Source: Diphasiastrum complanatum (Eukaryota; Streptophyta; Lycopodiopsida; Lycopodiales; Lycopodiaceae). Taken from it: DNA of 64,000 nt. The position numbers and the translations under genes were made by a program. The stretch spans positions 54,703,426-54,767,425 of the forward strand of contig CM055103.1 of assembly GCA_029204225.1 (NCBI GenBank), given 5' to 3'. Under the pieces are notes generated by a model. The model ran no database searches and was not told the DNA's origin. It saw only the letters and a list, made by a program, of their open reading frames with translations. Positions 38,641 through 50,215 of this stretch are shown one piece after another; the stretch's first letter is position 1, and each line of letters opens with the position of its first letter.

Positions 38641-39939
38641 TCAAACAAGTCGAATCGGCAACTGCACAAAAAAACTTAAAGAAGCAATCTTGTGGCCAAC
38701 AAGATTATGTTCATGAGATGCATCTACCATAGCCAAACTTCTTTTCTTTTTCACATCTCCAATATGTGCATCCTCAAATGACTGAAATCTTGGGCCTGTG
38801 TATGATATCACCCATGGCTCCAAGCTAGAGCTGGCAACTTTATGCTCAACGAAGTCATAATTTGCTTTTATACTAGATCGAACAATTGGAGGAAGTTCTC
38901 TTGTTTTGACAGTTCTTCTTGATGCATCTTCACACCAGGAAGGCCATCTACTACACATGTCATCAATGAACGCATCATTGATCTGATACATCTTGAACAT
39001 ATCAGGTTGTGACAACGTCACCCCATATCCCTCTCTTATGTGGTCATCTATGGCCTTTGTCATGTTCCATCTTTTTTTGGTCAACTCACAAAACTCTTTC
39101 AAAGACACGACATTAGGAGGAAAAGCAATAGAGCCTTTTTTATCAAATACAAGGATCCAGCCAAAATTTTGTCAAACAACATGTTGATTTCTGTTTCAAG
39201 AAAACCTTGCAATGGTCGTAGAAGATAGGGTGTAATGGATTAATTTGAGCTCATTTTTTGTTTCCGGCTTAAGTTCTCCCTTCAAATTTCTCGAGGCACC
39301 ATCCACCCATTTTTTCATTACCCCGATCCATTTTCTCCAAACACTATCTGAAGAGAATAGCACACAATAACACTCCTTTGGCTCCTTCCGACGCATCATG
39401 TCTTCCATCATAGACTTGAAGGCCTACAAAACAAGAGAATGTTTGCAAATAGAAGAAATACATCAAAATGTTAGGAAAAGACAAAACTTAAACTTTATAC
39501 AAAAATAATTTACCTTCCACTTCTCGCATGTCCGTCCACCTCCGATTGGGCATTCTGGATGTCCCCAAAACTGCCATTGTTGTCTAGCCTAATGTAGCAA
39601 CTCAGGCAACAAGCTTTTTAATTTGTACTCGTCATTTAGCTCATTCAATGCTCGAGATATTTGAACACACTCCACCGGAGTCACCAAATGACTCCTCTGA
39701 TACTGTTGCCTCAAACTAGCAACATCGGACAGTTTCTGTGCATCCAAAACTTTAAGCAAATTCTTTGCTGCTTGAATGGTATGTTGGCCATCCACAATAT
39801 AAAATCTAATCTCAGATGCTTTATCTTTTAACACTTTTTTGTCGTGGACTTCAACAAACTCTTTTGTCTTCTCATTGTACGATATCAAGTCAGCCGGGGG
39901 CAACCTTACCCGAACAATATTAAAAAGAGACCTTTGCAA
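38641..39939 (-). pseudogene. Gene with ParB-like DGQHT motif, two exons, decayed
   Basis: Exon 1 is 39939-39514 and exon 2 runs from 39423 to about 38650, with a 90-bp intron bordered GT...AG on the minus strand. Early in exon 1, RLPPADLISYN leads to RFYIVDGQHTIQAAK, which resembles the DGxHR/DGQHR signature of the ParB/sulfiredoxin-like fold. Then VTPVECVQISRALNELNDEY and, after a TAG stop at 39589-39591, WGHPECPIGGGRTCEKWK. Exon 2 has MKKWVDGASRNLKGELK, a frame break near 39200, then SLKEFCELTKKRWNM and ELPPIVRSSIKANYDFVEHK. In bacteria ParB-type folds bind DNA and hydrolyse CTP; related DGQHR proteins act in DNA modification. I cannot tell which, if any, applies in a plant. It is probably transposon-borne. 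A palindrome field starts 30 bases upstream. Confidence 0.5.
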
Positions 39940-39968
39940 TGCACCACACTACTTAAAAAACTGTGTAT

Positions 39969-40109
39969 AACTCGAACACTACTCGAGTTGGCCCATAGTT
40001 CCTCAAATGTATATGGATGACAAGATGGTGAGCTGTGATGATATTTAGCACATATCTCATTATTCTTGATAGTTGAGGAAATGGCACTAATTCGAGCACT
40101 GTTCGACTT
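39969..40109. repeat. Two palindromic motifs upstream of the ParB-like gene
   Basis: AACTCGAACACTACTCGAGTT at 39969-39989 and AATTCGAGCACTGTTCGACTT at 40089-40109. Both have the form (A)CTCGA(A/G)CA...TCGAG, as in the two arrays downstream. Confidence 0.75.
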
Positions 40110-40263
40110 AGCTGCATGGGTCTGTCCATCCATGAGAATTGATAAAACACAATCTATAACTAATCATGGATTACAAGAGTAGTGGGTTAGACACGTCCTA
40201 ATGCTCTTTTGCTCATGTCATCATATCAGATCAGGGATTTGTAATTACAATAATCTGGTTCTG

Positions 40264-40840
40264 ACTCGAACAATGTTTGAGTTACAACTATAGAATCTCA
40301 GGAACAACCTCTTATTGTACTAGTAACTCGAACAATGTTTGATTTACAACTATATAGTCTGAGGAACAATCTCTTCTATACTGATAACTCAGACATTTCT
40401 CGAGTTACAACTATGTTGCTCATATGGTCTCAAGAACAACTTTTATTGTAATCATAACTCGAACAATGTTCGAGTTACATCTGTATGGTCTCAAGAACAA
40501 CCTCTTCTATACTAATAACTTGAACAGTGCTCGAGTTACAATTATATCGCTCATATGGTCTCAGAAACAACCTCTTGTTGTACTAATAACTCAAATAGTG
40601 CTCGAGTTATAGTTATATCGCTCATATGGTCTCAAGAACAACCTCTTTTTGTACTCGAACAATATTCGAGTTACAGCTATATGGTATCATGTGGTCTAAA
40701 GAACCACTTTATTTTGAACTAATAACTCGAAGATAGTCTGAGTTACAACTATATGGTCTAAGGAAAAACCTCTTGTTGTACTAATAACTCGAATTAGTGT
40801 TCGAGTTACAGTTATATGGTCTCAAGGAAAACCCCTTCTA
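40264..40840. repeat. Array of nine 60-71 bp units centred on a palindrome
   Basis: Each unit has an arm pair of the form ACTCGAAC-AAT-GTTCGAGT, followed by ACAACTATATGGTCTCA.GAACAACCTCTTGTTGTACTAAT in variants. Palindromes start at about 40264, 40326, 40386, 40456, 40517, 40588, 40653, 40723 and 40786. Some units have an extra CGCTCAT. The copy at 40456-40476 is exact in both arms, and several units differ in one arm. Confidence 0.9.
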
Positions 40841-41537
40841 GTTATGAGTAGCTCTACGCGCTTTAATTTATGTTCCACCGAAGGAGTCTTTTTTGTGTCT
40901 TAACCGGCCCTCTCAATAAACCAGTCACACCAACACCACCTATTATCGTGGGAACCAAGGCTGCCCCGCGAGGGCGACCACTCCTAGCACATGCTTAAAA
41001 AGTGCGTGTTTAAAGGTAGCATTAACCATGTTGTATTTGACTAGGTTATGTCTAAGGTTTTTTATGATCCCGAAATCTGTCATCGTTGGAACATAATAGT
41101 AGTGTTTCTCGACGGATGTCGTTGCTACTATTTCTTTTTTGGTTGACCACACTATTATCGTCCAAATTCTAAGCCTTGGAGCACGATATCTGGCCCTCTC
41201 TGGTGCCCTTTTTGGCACCCCACCATACCTACTTTGGAGAGAAGACTTTATCTCTATACATCGGCCCGTGGTTTACCAATCGAAGAGTTCCCTTCAGAGT
41301 GCTTCCATACTGTGTAGTGCAGTGTAACATCGATATGCTAGCCACTATCCATAACATATTGAAGTAGAATATACTAGCTATTGTTGAACCTTAACTAGAA
41401 CTTGGCTTGTAGTGAGCTATGAATGATATTTAGCATATAAACAAGGACTTCGTATATACCCAAAAACATTTGTTCAAGGCCTCCAAGATATGAATTCAGT
41501 AAAAGTGCTCACATAGAGTGACATAAAAAATTGTTCC
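40841..41537. other. Stretch between the two palindrome arrays
   Basis: Overlapping short frames on both strands (minus 40943-41218, plus 41139-41367) are GC-richer than the flanks but show no recognisable motif. Confidence 0.4.
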
Positions 41538-42074
41538 AACTCGAGCAGCGCTGGAGTTGGCTATTACATTACTATGCTTTAGTGATATGCTCAAGTAACA
41601 CTCCTCAACAACACTATCTTAGCATTCAAATGATATAATCAAACCACATAGACACGTCAAAAAAAGTTGTTCCAACACGAGCAGTGCTTGAGTGGGCTAG
41701 TTCATGCTATAGTTGGCCTACAATAAAACTCCTCGACAACACTATCTTGAAATTTTAATGATAGAATCAAATCACATAGAGTCGAAGGCAAAAAAGTTGC
41801 TCCAATGCTCAAATTGGCTAGTTCATAAAAATAGTTGGCCTTCAAAGAAAATTGTTCCAACTTGAGTAGTGCTCGAGTTGGCTAGATAATGTTTTATACT
41901 AATTTCATGTGTCTTCTCATAGAAAAATTTGATGAAATTGTTCCACAACCTTCAACAGTGCTCGAGTTGGATAGATCATTTCTACAGTTGGCCTTCAAAC
42001 TACTAAGCATTTTGACTAATGTTGTCTTAGTATTCTACACCCTAATCACTGCTACAACTCGAGCACTGCTCGAG
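41538..42074. repeat. Second palindrome array, longer spacing
   Basis: Motifs of the form GTTCCAACTCGAGCAGTGCTCGAGTTGGCTAG in variants, near 41538, 41674, 41793 (poor), 41859, 41948 and 42056, spaced about 65-135 bp. The core is CTCGAGCA(G/C)TGCTCGAG. It differs from the first array mainly in A to G at the sixth base and the matching T to C. Confidence 0.8.
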
Positions 42075-43173
42075 AGCGAGTATGTTTATTGATGAACATT
42101 CTATTGTCGTGTTAGCAATCTAAGTCCTTCACCCATGGCAAATTTGTGACCTCGAATAGTAGGTCTATTACACATATTTTAACAAAGACAACATACATCC
42201 AACACAATATTGGACAAGTTGATCAAATTTCAAAGCAACTTGCAATTTCCAAAGTTGGATGCTAACCTTTGTTGTTGAAAAAAAATAACTTGAGTCAATT
42301 TTCAATAATAACAACTCCATGCTTGCAACTCACATATGATTGGGAAATGTAGGTACATCATGCAAATTGAAAATTTTAAGCTCTTGGTAATCGCCTGCCA
42401 AACATTCTCTATATGTCCGATCTCTAATATGCCTAATGTCATATAAGTGTGCGTGTGTGAGAGAGAGAGAGAGTGTGTGTGTTCGTCAAACATTGAATCA
42501 GAAACTAATGTGGGTTAGTGGGCTCCATCCATTAATACTAATCCTTGTGCACCATAATACACCTTATGTACAACAAATGCCTATGTGCCAAGATATAATC
42601 TACTCGTCAGTTCACTTTAAGCCACTTGATGCTTCACTTGATACATGTACCAGTTTTTTTACTCCACCCTCCACACTACCGTCATTCCACTCTTTCCTAC
42701 ACAAAGTTGACAATCCCATGCGGCCAAACAATTGTTGCATAGGCCATGTAATTCTTTAGTTCTACGGTACCATTCTTGAGACATTAGTGAGTACTAGTGA
42801 GCAGGCTAGCTTATACTTGACAATTATATGTTGTGGGCCAGGTTTCATAATAAATGTGTCATTGATGTTGTGATTCAATGAGTGTTAGTTTTGTCAAACT
42901 TACTTGTTCATGCATGCACATTGCTAATGTTCTTTTTCAACCAGGTTGTGGTTGGAGACCTAGTGGATCTACAATCCCATGGAGTTTTTTAGCCTTGGGC
43001 AAGATTAAAAGCACATGTGTTGAAGATCTATGTCACTTTCAAAGAATAGAGGATGGCATGGCATGCGTGGGTGTGGAAAAAGGCATGCAACTTGATGCAA
43101 ATCTCCCTTTTCCAACAATGGGTGCTGAGACAATAGAAGAGGCCATTGGTACCTGTGTTGTGGTCACTTTCTG
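42075..43173. other. Stretch before the DUF7869-type gene
   Basis: Contains a short GA/GT tract at 42458-42482. The plus frame at 42878-43174 (98 residues, MACVGVEKGMQLDANLPFP) may be a degraded upstream part of the transposon gene that follows. No family recognised. Confidence 0.35.
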
Positions 43174-43273
43174 AAAGGAATGTGACACTTTTATTCAATG
43201 AAGGGATTGAACTGGAAGACTGGTTTTATTAGTACATAAATGTGGGGATGAATCCATTACTCCTGGAAAGGCT

Positions 43274-43546
43274 ATGGTGTCGCTTGTTTCACCACATGAC
43301 ATTGTGGGCAATGAGCACCTGGGTGTGGACTCGGTTGGTGTAATTGTATACAAGACCACTATTGGTCAATGCCCAGCATGTTTCACACAACTAGAAGAAG
43401 ATCATGTGTATCGATGGTCCATACTATACGTGCAAACGAGCAATGGTTTTCCATTGCTACAAGGTGATAGCTCTATCAAGAGGAGGGCCTTGTCACTGGA
43501 GGAAGATTTTGGATGTGATGAGTCGTCAGAGATGCCAAAGTTGTAG
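43274..43546 (+). pseudogene. Unrecognised coding-like segment upstream of the transposase-like gene
   Basis: The 90-residue frame SPHDIVGNEHLGVDSVGVIVYKTT... has plausible protein composition and remains readable in frame some 80 bases further upstream (VLLVHKCGDESITPGKAM). It may belong to the same transposon as the gene at 43690-45434, or be a separate gene in the same element. Not assigned. Confidence 0.35.
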
Positions 43547-43689
43547 TCCATACATTTCAACATTTCAAAGAATACACCATCAGGAGTCAATGCAGCCATA
43601 CGATCAAATACAATTAAATTCAGCAAAGGAGATAGTATGGATCACCAAGTGCATGCTTCGAGACAGGGACATGCTACAATGCATGGCAA

Positions 43690-45434
43690 TGGAAACAAAG
43701 AGAAAATAAAGGTATGTGGTAGTTCTAGTGTCATGGCAGTCTCCACAATTGATTGTTGCAAAGGGCAGTGTTGCCAAATAACAAGTTGCAAAGAAGTTTT
43801 TGAGTCTTGCGTGAACTATTACGGGCAATGACATAACGATCGACTAAGATTCATTTTCATCAGCACCAATAAAAACTAGAAAAATGATGTATAACGGAAG
43901 AGGTATTTGTGAGAAAGCTTGGTGGATTATTCATGGTATTTCTAGAGCTTCATTTTTTAGATACAAATATCTATGAAAAACGGGTGCAGTGAGAGGGATG
44001 CATGGTAATAGTGGAAATTACAGAGAACATGGACATGTTACTGTAGCCAAGGAAGCAATTTGGGAGTTCATAAAAACAACTGCAGATAGAATGCCACACA
44101 AGTGTCGAACAACTAATATGGGAGTTTGAGACACACAATATGTTCGTCCTAGTGTATACAAGGTAAAGGACATTTAAAATGAAGTCAATGGTCAATTGGA
44201 AATGGTGAATGTCAAAGGCATCTCACAAGCTACAATGAGTAGATTGTGGAATAATGATTTCAAGGAGGTTCAAATAGCAACAAACAATGGTTTCTCAAGA
44301 TGTGATGTGTGCACATCCATAAAAGAGAAATTGCAATCTACAAACGTGGTCTCTGAAAGATTTAAATACCTTGAAGAGAAAGAAAAGCACATGAAAATGC
44401 AACGTGCTTGTCGTAGTGTATATTACAGCAATAGGTTGTTGTCATGCTTGAAACCGAATGAATACCTTTGCATAATTCATGACAAAATGGACCAAAAGAA
44501 AACAAGCATTCCTCGATTGGTTCCTGAACCAAAGGCTATAGCAGGAGCATATTCCATGCCTTTGTCACTTACGGGGATGCTTACGCATGTACATGGTCCA
44601 AAGGGATTCCACTTTGGATTGGGATTGTGGAAATTGGATCCAAATTTCACCATTGGATCTTTGGCAAAATGTTTGCAAGACTTGGAGGCTTTTAATAGGA
44701 CAACGCATGCAGATCCATATGCTACACAATTGAAAACCAATGACATAGTTGATGCATTGTTGTCTCAAAGGTCCCTTTCACATGCCAAAATATTGGCGAG
44801 AGAAATTGCAATGGACTAGAACAAAAATATATTGACACATAATTCGCTTTGGTTTGAAAAAAATAACATTGGAAACAATTTACGACATGCAAGCAATGAC
44901 ACATCAATAAGTGTGCATAATGGAGAAGTAAGTCCAGATGAGATTGGAACTTCAATTGTGGTATTACCACGGAAGTTGTTTTTGCAAATGGACAATTGTG
45001 GTAAAGATAATAAAAATCGGTGGTTATTCACTTTCTTGTCGTTGCTTGTGGCAAAAGGAATATTTGAAGAAATACACCTAAACTTCATGATGGTGGGGCA
45101 CACACGTGAGGACATAGATGCCTTGTTTGGTTGCTTCTCTAAGGAACTATGGAGACAATGCATCTACACATTGCCACAAATGATGGAGGTTTTTTGAAAC
45201 ATGCAAGCTGGTTCACCACCATCCTATCTGATCGAAGAAGTTCCTGACTTCAAATCATTTGTGGAAGGTTACATGTCTGATGGTAGTGAAGAGTTGGTGG
45301 GACACAATAAACCTCTTCAATTCAAATTTAGTATTGTCAGAGAATTTCCATTGATGCAATATAAAATGCACTCCATGGACAAGGAATGGCTACCTGAGGC
45401 TGGGATAGAGATGTGGAAAAGGAATGGAAGTTAA
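43690..45434 (+). pseudogene. DUF7869-type transposase-like gene, decayed
   Basis: Reading through stops in one direction gives a Cys-rich start (DCCKGQCCQITSCKE), then VYNGRGICEKAWWIIHGIS, a GMHGN segment, and the long open frame 44196-44819 with RCDVCTSIKEKL and HVHGPKGFHFGLG. The frame 44832-45197 has LFLQMDNCGKDNKNRWLFTF and IHLNFMMVGHTREDIDALF, and 45201-45434 closes the protein. The DN-nucleotide-like QMDNCG..NKNR and GHT.EDID motifs are what I remember of the family Pfam calls DUF7869, an RNase H-fold, transposase-like domain. Stops at about 43831, 43976, 44128, 44177, 44817 and 45195 mean no full product. Confidence 0.6.
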
Positions 45435-46337
45435 GAAGAGATTTGTGTGAAAAACCCTGGTCTGGGGTTTGGGAGCACAAAATCAGGGATTTCCCTCTAC
45501 TCTGAACCGTTTTGAAAGCTGTAAGAATCCAGAGGAGGGCGTCCTGATCAGTTGTAGAAGATCTGAGAAGGCCGTGGACAGCTGCACTTCATCTGTGGAG
45601 CAATAAGCACGTTTGGTGGCAGCCATAGCTGAAACCGGTGCAAGAGAAAGAGAGGGAGGAGGTCACGGGACTGCTCGCGCGAGGAACCAAGAGAAACGCA
45701 TAGTGTTTTGAAGTGTCCAACCGCTTCAGAAGTGTAGTTCGGCGCACCGATGCAAGGAAGTCCACAAGATCATCTCCACAATGATCGATGGACATGATTA
45801 ATTGCATTTGGACCACAAAATTGAAACCTATCATTGGATTTAACTAAAGTGGGCTTTGAAGAATTAAAGTGCATTCTGGTCTTCAACTTCAATAAAAAAT
45901 TTCACATTGAAAGTTAAGTTGGGTCCCTTCAAGTGAAGAGTGAAGTTTCTTCAAGGTGAAAAAACAGTTCAAAAACAAGGAAAATCCCTATTTTTGGATC
46001 TATTGTCCGTTTTGACCCAAACGAAAGGCTATAACCTCCAAACGAAGGGCACCCGGATTGTACCTGCAAGTATGGTACATCAAAACAGAGTAATTGCAGC
46101 GGAGAAAGTGTTCAAAGTGTGCAAAAGTGATTTCACCATTCTACTGGGCACGTAGTTGGGAGTTGATGACTGAGTGCATTTCGGAAGGCGATGCCAATTT
46201 GGCTTTCAAATTGGTGGAAAACTGGCGAGTGGCCTGGTAAGGGAAAAAGTGTAGGTCATTATTTTCAACTTTTGACATCACAGTTGGCCTCAACATACTG
46301 TTTTTAGCCTACGGCAGAAGTTTCAAGCAGTTCTGCG
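45435..46337 (+). other. Leader-like segment before copia gag
   Basis: No gene. The end (CTACGGCAGAAGTTTCAAGCAGTTCTGCG) leads directly to the gag ATG at 46338. No LTR or primer-binding site was identified, so the 5' LTR of this copia may be lost. Confidence 0.35.
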
Positions 46338-47150
46338 ATGGCAAACATGGGAGAGTCCATTTTGAGTGAAAGTAGCAAATTGGACGGGATTTCCAACTAT
46401 GCAGTGTGGAAATTCAAAATGAGGAACATACTGATGGAGAAAGACGTGTGGGAAGTTGTCACAGGTGATGAGAGAAGGCTACCAAATGAAGCGGATATCA
46501 AAGTGTTTGACAAAAAGATGAGGAAAGCTTTGACCTTCATTAACTTGTCAGTGAAGGATCACATCATTACCCACATTTGTGATGTTGTTACACCCAGATA
46601 GGCATGGGATGTGCTAAAGGAGCAGTTCGAAACGTCAAGACAATGAGGGATGAACTGCATTCTATTGGTGAGCGCATACATGATGTGGAGCTGGTGCACA
46701 ATGCATTGTGTGGAATTGCATAATCCTATCAGATGTTTGTGAGTGGAATAGCATCAAGAGAAAGATTGCCAACCTTTGACGAGCTCATAGGAAACTTGAT
46801 GCAGGAAGAGCAATGGCAAGAAATGGTGAAAGCTAGATGTCAAAATACTGACGATCAGGCACTTGCAACACACCAAAAACAAGGCAAGGGCAAGGGCAAG
46901 AAGAAGTCTAAACAACAATTCGCCAAGTCTCAAGAGGACGAGGGATCTTCCAGTAAGACCAAGAAAAAAGGAAGTGCTTCCATTGTGGTAAAAAGGGCCA
47001 TTGAAAGAGTGAATGTTACAAATTCCTGGCAAAACAAGGCAAGGGGAAACCAAAGCAAGCACGTAACCTTGTCGATGAGGGTGAGATTGAAGACTCTAGC
47101 ATCTTCATATCTACATTGTCATCTAATCAAGATGATCAAGCATGGTATAT
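46338..47150 (+). pseudogene. Copia gag with zinc knuckle
   Basis: Starts MANMGESI, then LDGISNYAVWKFKMRNIL and VTGDERRLP. A TAG at about 46599 interrupts PR-AWDVLKEQF, and a frameshift follows. From 46733 the frame continues (LPTFDELIGNLMQEEQ) into a Lys-rich linker. After another shift near 46970 the knuckle CFHCGKKGH-x-KSEC (Cys-x2-Cys-x4-His-x4-Cys) is readable, with TGA in place of the usual Trp codon. Confidence 0.85.
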
Positions 47151-47559
47151 TGACTCGGGAGCCACAAGACACATGACATGTAACAAGAATTGGTTTAGTA
47201 GCCTAAAAGTGTTGGATAATGGAACGTCCGTTTCACAAGCAAATGGCGATGTGTGCAAGATCAAGGGGATAGGCACCGTTTCAATCCAACTACCTGATGG
47301 CAAAAGCAGGATGATCAGGGAGGTACTTTACATACCAGGTTTGAAGAAAAATCTACTTTCTGTTGGAGTCATTACTGATCAAAAGCTAAAAATAGAATTT
47401 GCTTATGATCGTTGCTTTGAAGGATGTGAACCAAAAGTTCAAAGTTATTGTGGATGGAGTAAGGGAGCCCAATACAAAATTGTACAGGTTGAATGCTACA
47501 ATCAAGGGGCAACATGGACTCGTGTCGTCCATTCCATCGCAAACGGAGTTTTGACATAA
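47116..47559 (+). pseudogene. Copia protease and pre-integrase region
   Basis: AWYIDSGATRHMT holds the catalytic Asp-Ser-Gly. EVLYIPGLKKNLLSVG marks the usual segment after the protease. The frame is lost near 47440, before the integrase zinc region (RLGHLNFGSL, then CESCVYGKH in another frame, 47570-47680). Confidence 0.85.
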
Positions 47560-47598
47560 GAGGCTTGGTCACTTGAACTTTGGAAGCCTGATGAGGAA

Positions 47599-48660
47599 AT
47601 GGGAGATGGTAACATGAATGCCTACTATAGAAGACCAATTGAAATCGATGTGCGAATCATGTGTATATGGGAAGCACATCAAGAGAAGTTCAATAAAGGT
47701 GGTGTTGCAAGAGCAAAGAACATCCTGGATTTGATTCACATAGATTTATGCGTGCCTATGAGGACCATGTCCTTAGGTAAAGCCTTCTATTTCAAGACCT
47801 TTATTAATGATATGTCACGTAAGATGTGGATCTACTTCTTGAAGAAGAAATCAGATGCATTTGACAATTTCAAGAGCTTCAAAGCATTGGTCGAAAATCA
47901 GACAGGTAGGAAGATCAAATCAGATAGTGGAGGTGAGTACAAGTCTAATGACTTCAATGATCTTTGTGATCAATGTGGGATCAAAAGACAGTTTACCCAA
48001 GCTCATACTCCTACTCTCAATGGTGTAGCTGAGCGCAAGAATTGTACGATTGTGAAAAGTACTAGATCTATGCTAGCTGAGATGAAACTGCCAGAAGATT
48101 TTTGGTCAGAAGCATGTAGTACGGTAGTCTATCTTCAAAATAGAAGTCCTACCATTGCCATACCAAAGATAACACCTGAGGAAGCATTCACGAAGAAGAA
48201 GCCAAAGGTGAATCACTTGCGAATCTTTGGATGTAAGGCCTTTGTACACATTCCTAAGGAAGAGAGACGTAAACTTGATGTGAAAGCTATCAAGTGTATA
48301 TTTGTAAGGTATGATGAACATGTGAAGGGCTATAGATGTTTTGATACAATGGAAAACAAAATCCATGTGAGTCGTGATGTTATCTTTGATGAATCCAAGA
48401 TGTATGAAGATGAGGATGCTGAGAAGATAGACACATCTAGTGGGAAAGATGGTATAGTGAGGATACCTCCTGATGATGATCCATTCATTGACCTTCCGAG
48501 TGATGAACATGAGGATACATCTCAAGATACTACTACTCAACCTCAAGAGAGAGGTTGGAGAGGTAGAGACAAACCTTTTGGTGCAAGAAGGATTGAAGTT
48601 GTAGGTGACAAACGCAAGGAGAAGGATGTACCATGGAATACATTTTCACCAGGGAGTTGA
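47599..48660 (+). pseudogene. Copia integrase
   Basis: The catalytic core has Asp in LIHIDLCVP, Asp in IKSDSGGEYKS and Glu in LNGVAERKNCT, the D,D(35)E triad. VNHLRIFGCKAFVHIP and IHVSRDVIFDES belong to the following copia-specific part. The core is one open frame, but it is disconnected from gag and RT by frame breaks. Confidence 0.9.
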
Positions 48661-48689
48661 TCACCTGACAGCCTAAGTGATTTGAGATA

Positions 48690-49286
48690 TTGTTGGAGAG
48701 CCGCGACATGGATGACTTTCCAGGATCATCTAGCCAGGGAGAGCTACGAAGATCAACAAGAGATAAGACACAACCTGAAAGGTATGAAGCAAATTATGCT
48801 CTCTTATCTAGTATTATTCAAAGCAAAGAACCTTCGCCTTATGATGAAGCGAAGGATGATGACATTTGGGTCAAAGCCATGGGAGAGGAGATGGAGTCAA
48901 TTGCTAAGCATAGCACATGGGACTTAGTAGAACCACCAGTTGGCAAGAAACTCATTGGTTGCAAATGGGTATACAGGACTAAGTACCATGCAGATGGAAG
49001 TATAGCAAAGCACAAGGCAAGATTGGTGATCAAAGGGTATGCACAAAGTAAAGGCTTCGACTATGAAGAGACCTTTGCGCCGGTATGTAAGTGGAATACT
49101 CTATGTCTACTTGTTGCTTTAGCTTCACATTTTGGTTGGCCTTTGCATCAGATGGATGTGAAATCTGCTTTTCTAAATGGTGAGTTAGAAGAAGAGGTGT
49201 TCATCGATCAACCTGAAGGATTTGTAGTGAAAGGACAGGAAAATAAAGTATGTCGCTTGAAGAAAGCGCTTTATAGTCTTAAATAA
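48690..49286 (+). pseudogene. Copia reverse transcriptase, N-terminal half
   Basis: WVKAMGEEMESIAKHSTWDLV, LIGCKWVYRTKYHADGS, YEETFAPVCKWNT and QMDVKSAFLNGELEEEVFID are the standard opening of copia RT, including the first catalytic Asp (QMDVKSAF). The frame ends at TAA after YSLK, and homology ends there too. Confidence 0.9.
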
Positions 49287-50215
49287 TTTGGGCTCAACCG
49301 GTATTGTCATTGCCTGATTGGAACTGCTCTCCATTGAGTAGGCAAACATATCCTTATATTCTGTGAGCAATTCGGTATAATCTCAAATTTCTTCTTCAAA
49401 TAAAAACTTGGAAATCATCAAGGCTTTTCCTAGTATGACTTCGTAGATCATGTATCATTTGCAATTCCAATCGTTAGTATTCAGCAAGTTAGCAATTCCC
49501 TACAATGGCATCGAAAATAAGCATATGTTATGGTATATTTATCATAAAACGTATAAAAATGTAGCATAAAAGGTTTTTAAATCCCAAGGGAACGGCTACT
49601 CGATGTGATTATAGACGATTTTGTTCTATTTATTGTTCTGAGTGTCTGTTGATTTGGTTTTCTACAAACATTCAATGAAATTTGAGACCAATATTACCAT
49701 ATAATAACCAATGGATAATTGAACTAGACAATTTTCATATTGTACGTATTTCACTAAGACTTGGAGATAACATCCGACTTATCGGCCAATTCGATATATC
49801 AGAACGTGCTCCTAATGAAGTTTATTAGACAAGGATATACATTGTTGCATCAGTAACTTCAACAAAGAGATTCAAACAAATTTCTTAGAGCAACTCATAT
49901 GAGATCCGATAGTAAGTCCTCAACAACCAACTATCGCTCATTCAAATGAACGATTAATCTCAAGTAAACTAATTGAGTGTTATACGTGATCTATCTGCAA
50001 TATTAATTTATGACAACACGTAAAGTTCTTTAGGATTTGTAAGTCTGAACATTCTGAAATGATAGTTATATAGGGATTCCAAATGTCTGACCAGAGTTAT
50101 CGAACATATCTCACATACGATAACTATCAACTACAAACACAAGCGCAACTCACAAATGGCATATGCAAATGAAGAACAATGAAGATTAGAAAGCTGGTGA
50201 CAGTTCCTTATCATA
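49287..50215. other. AT-rich stretch without recognised gene
   Basis: Follows the copia break point and precedes another gag remnant. It may be LTR or insertion sequence; no repeat partner seen in the window. Confidence 0.4.

Larger units (their letters stand above)
46338..49286 (+). mobile_element. Ty1/copia retrotransposon, 3'-truncated inside reverse transcriptase
   Basis: Gag, zinc knuckle, protease, integrase and the first half of RT follow in copia order on the plus strand. The homology stops at KALYSLK (49286), where copia elements continue with QAPRAW. The YVDD motif, RNase H and 3' LTR are absent. The body has several stops and frameshifts. Confidence 0.9.

Noticed and set aside
40264-42074. 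CRISPR-like array of palindromic repeats
   Set aside because: The spacers are themselves repeats of one another, the genome is a plant nuclear genome and no cas genes are present.
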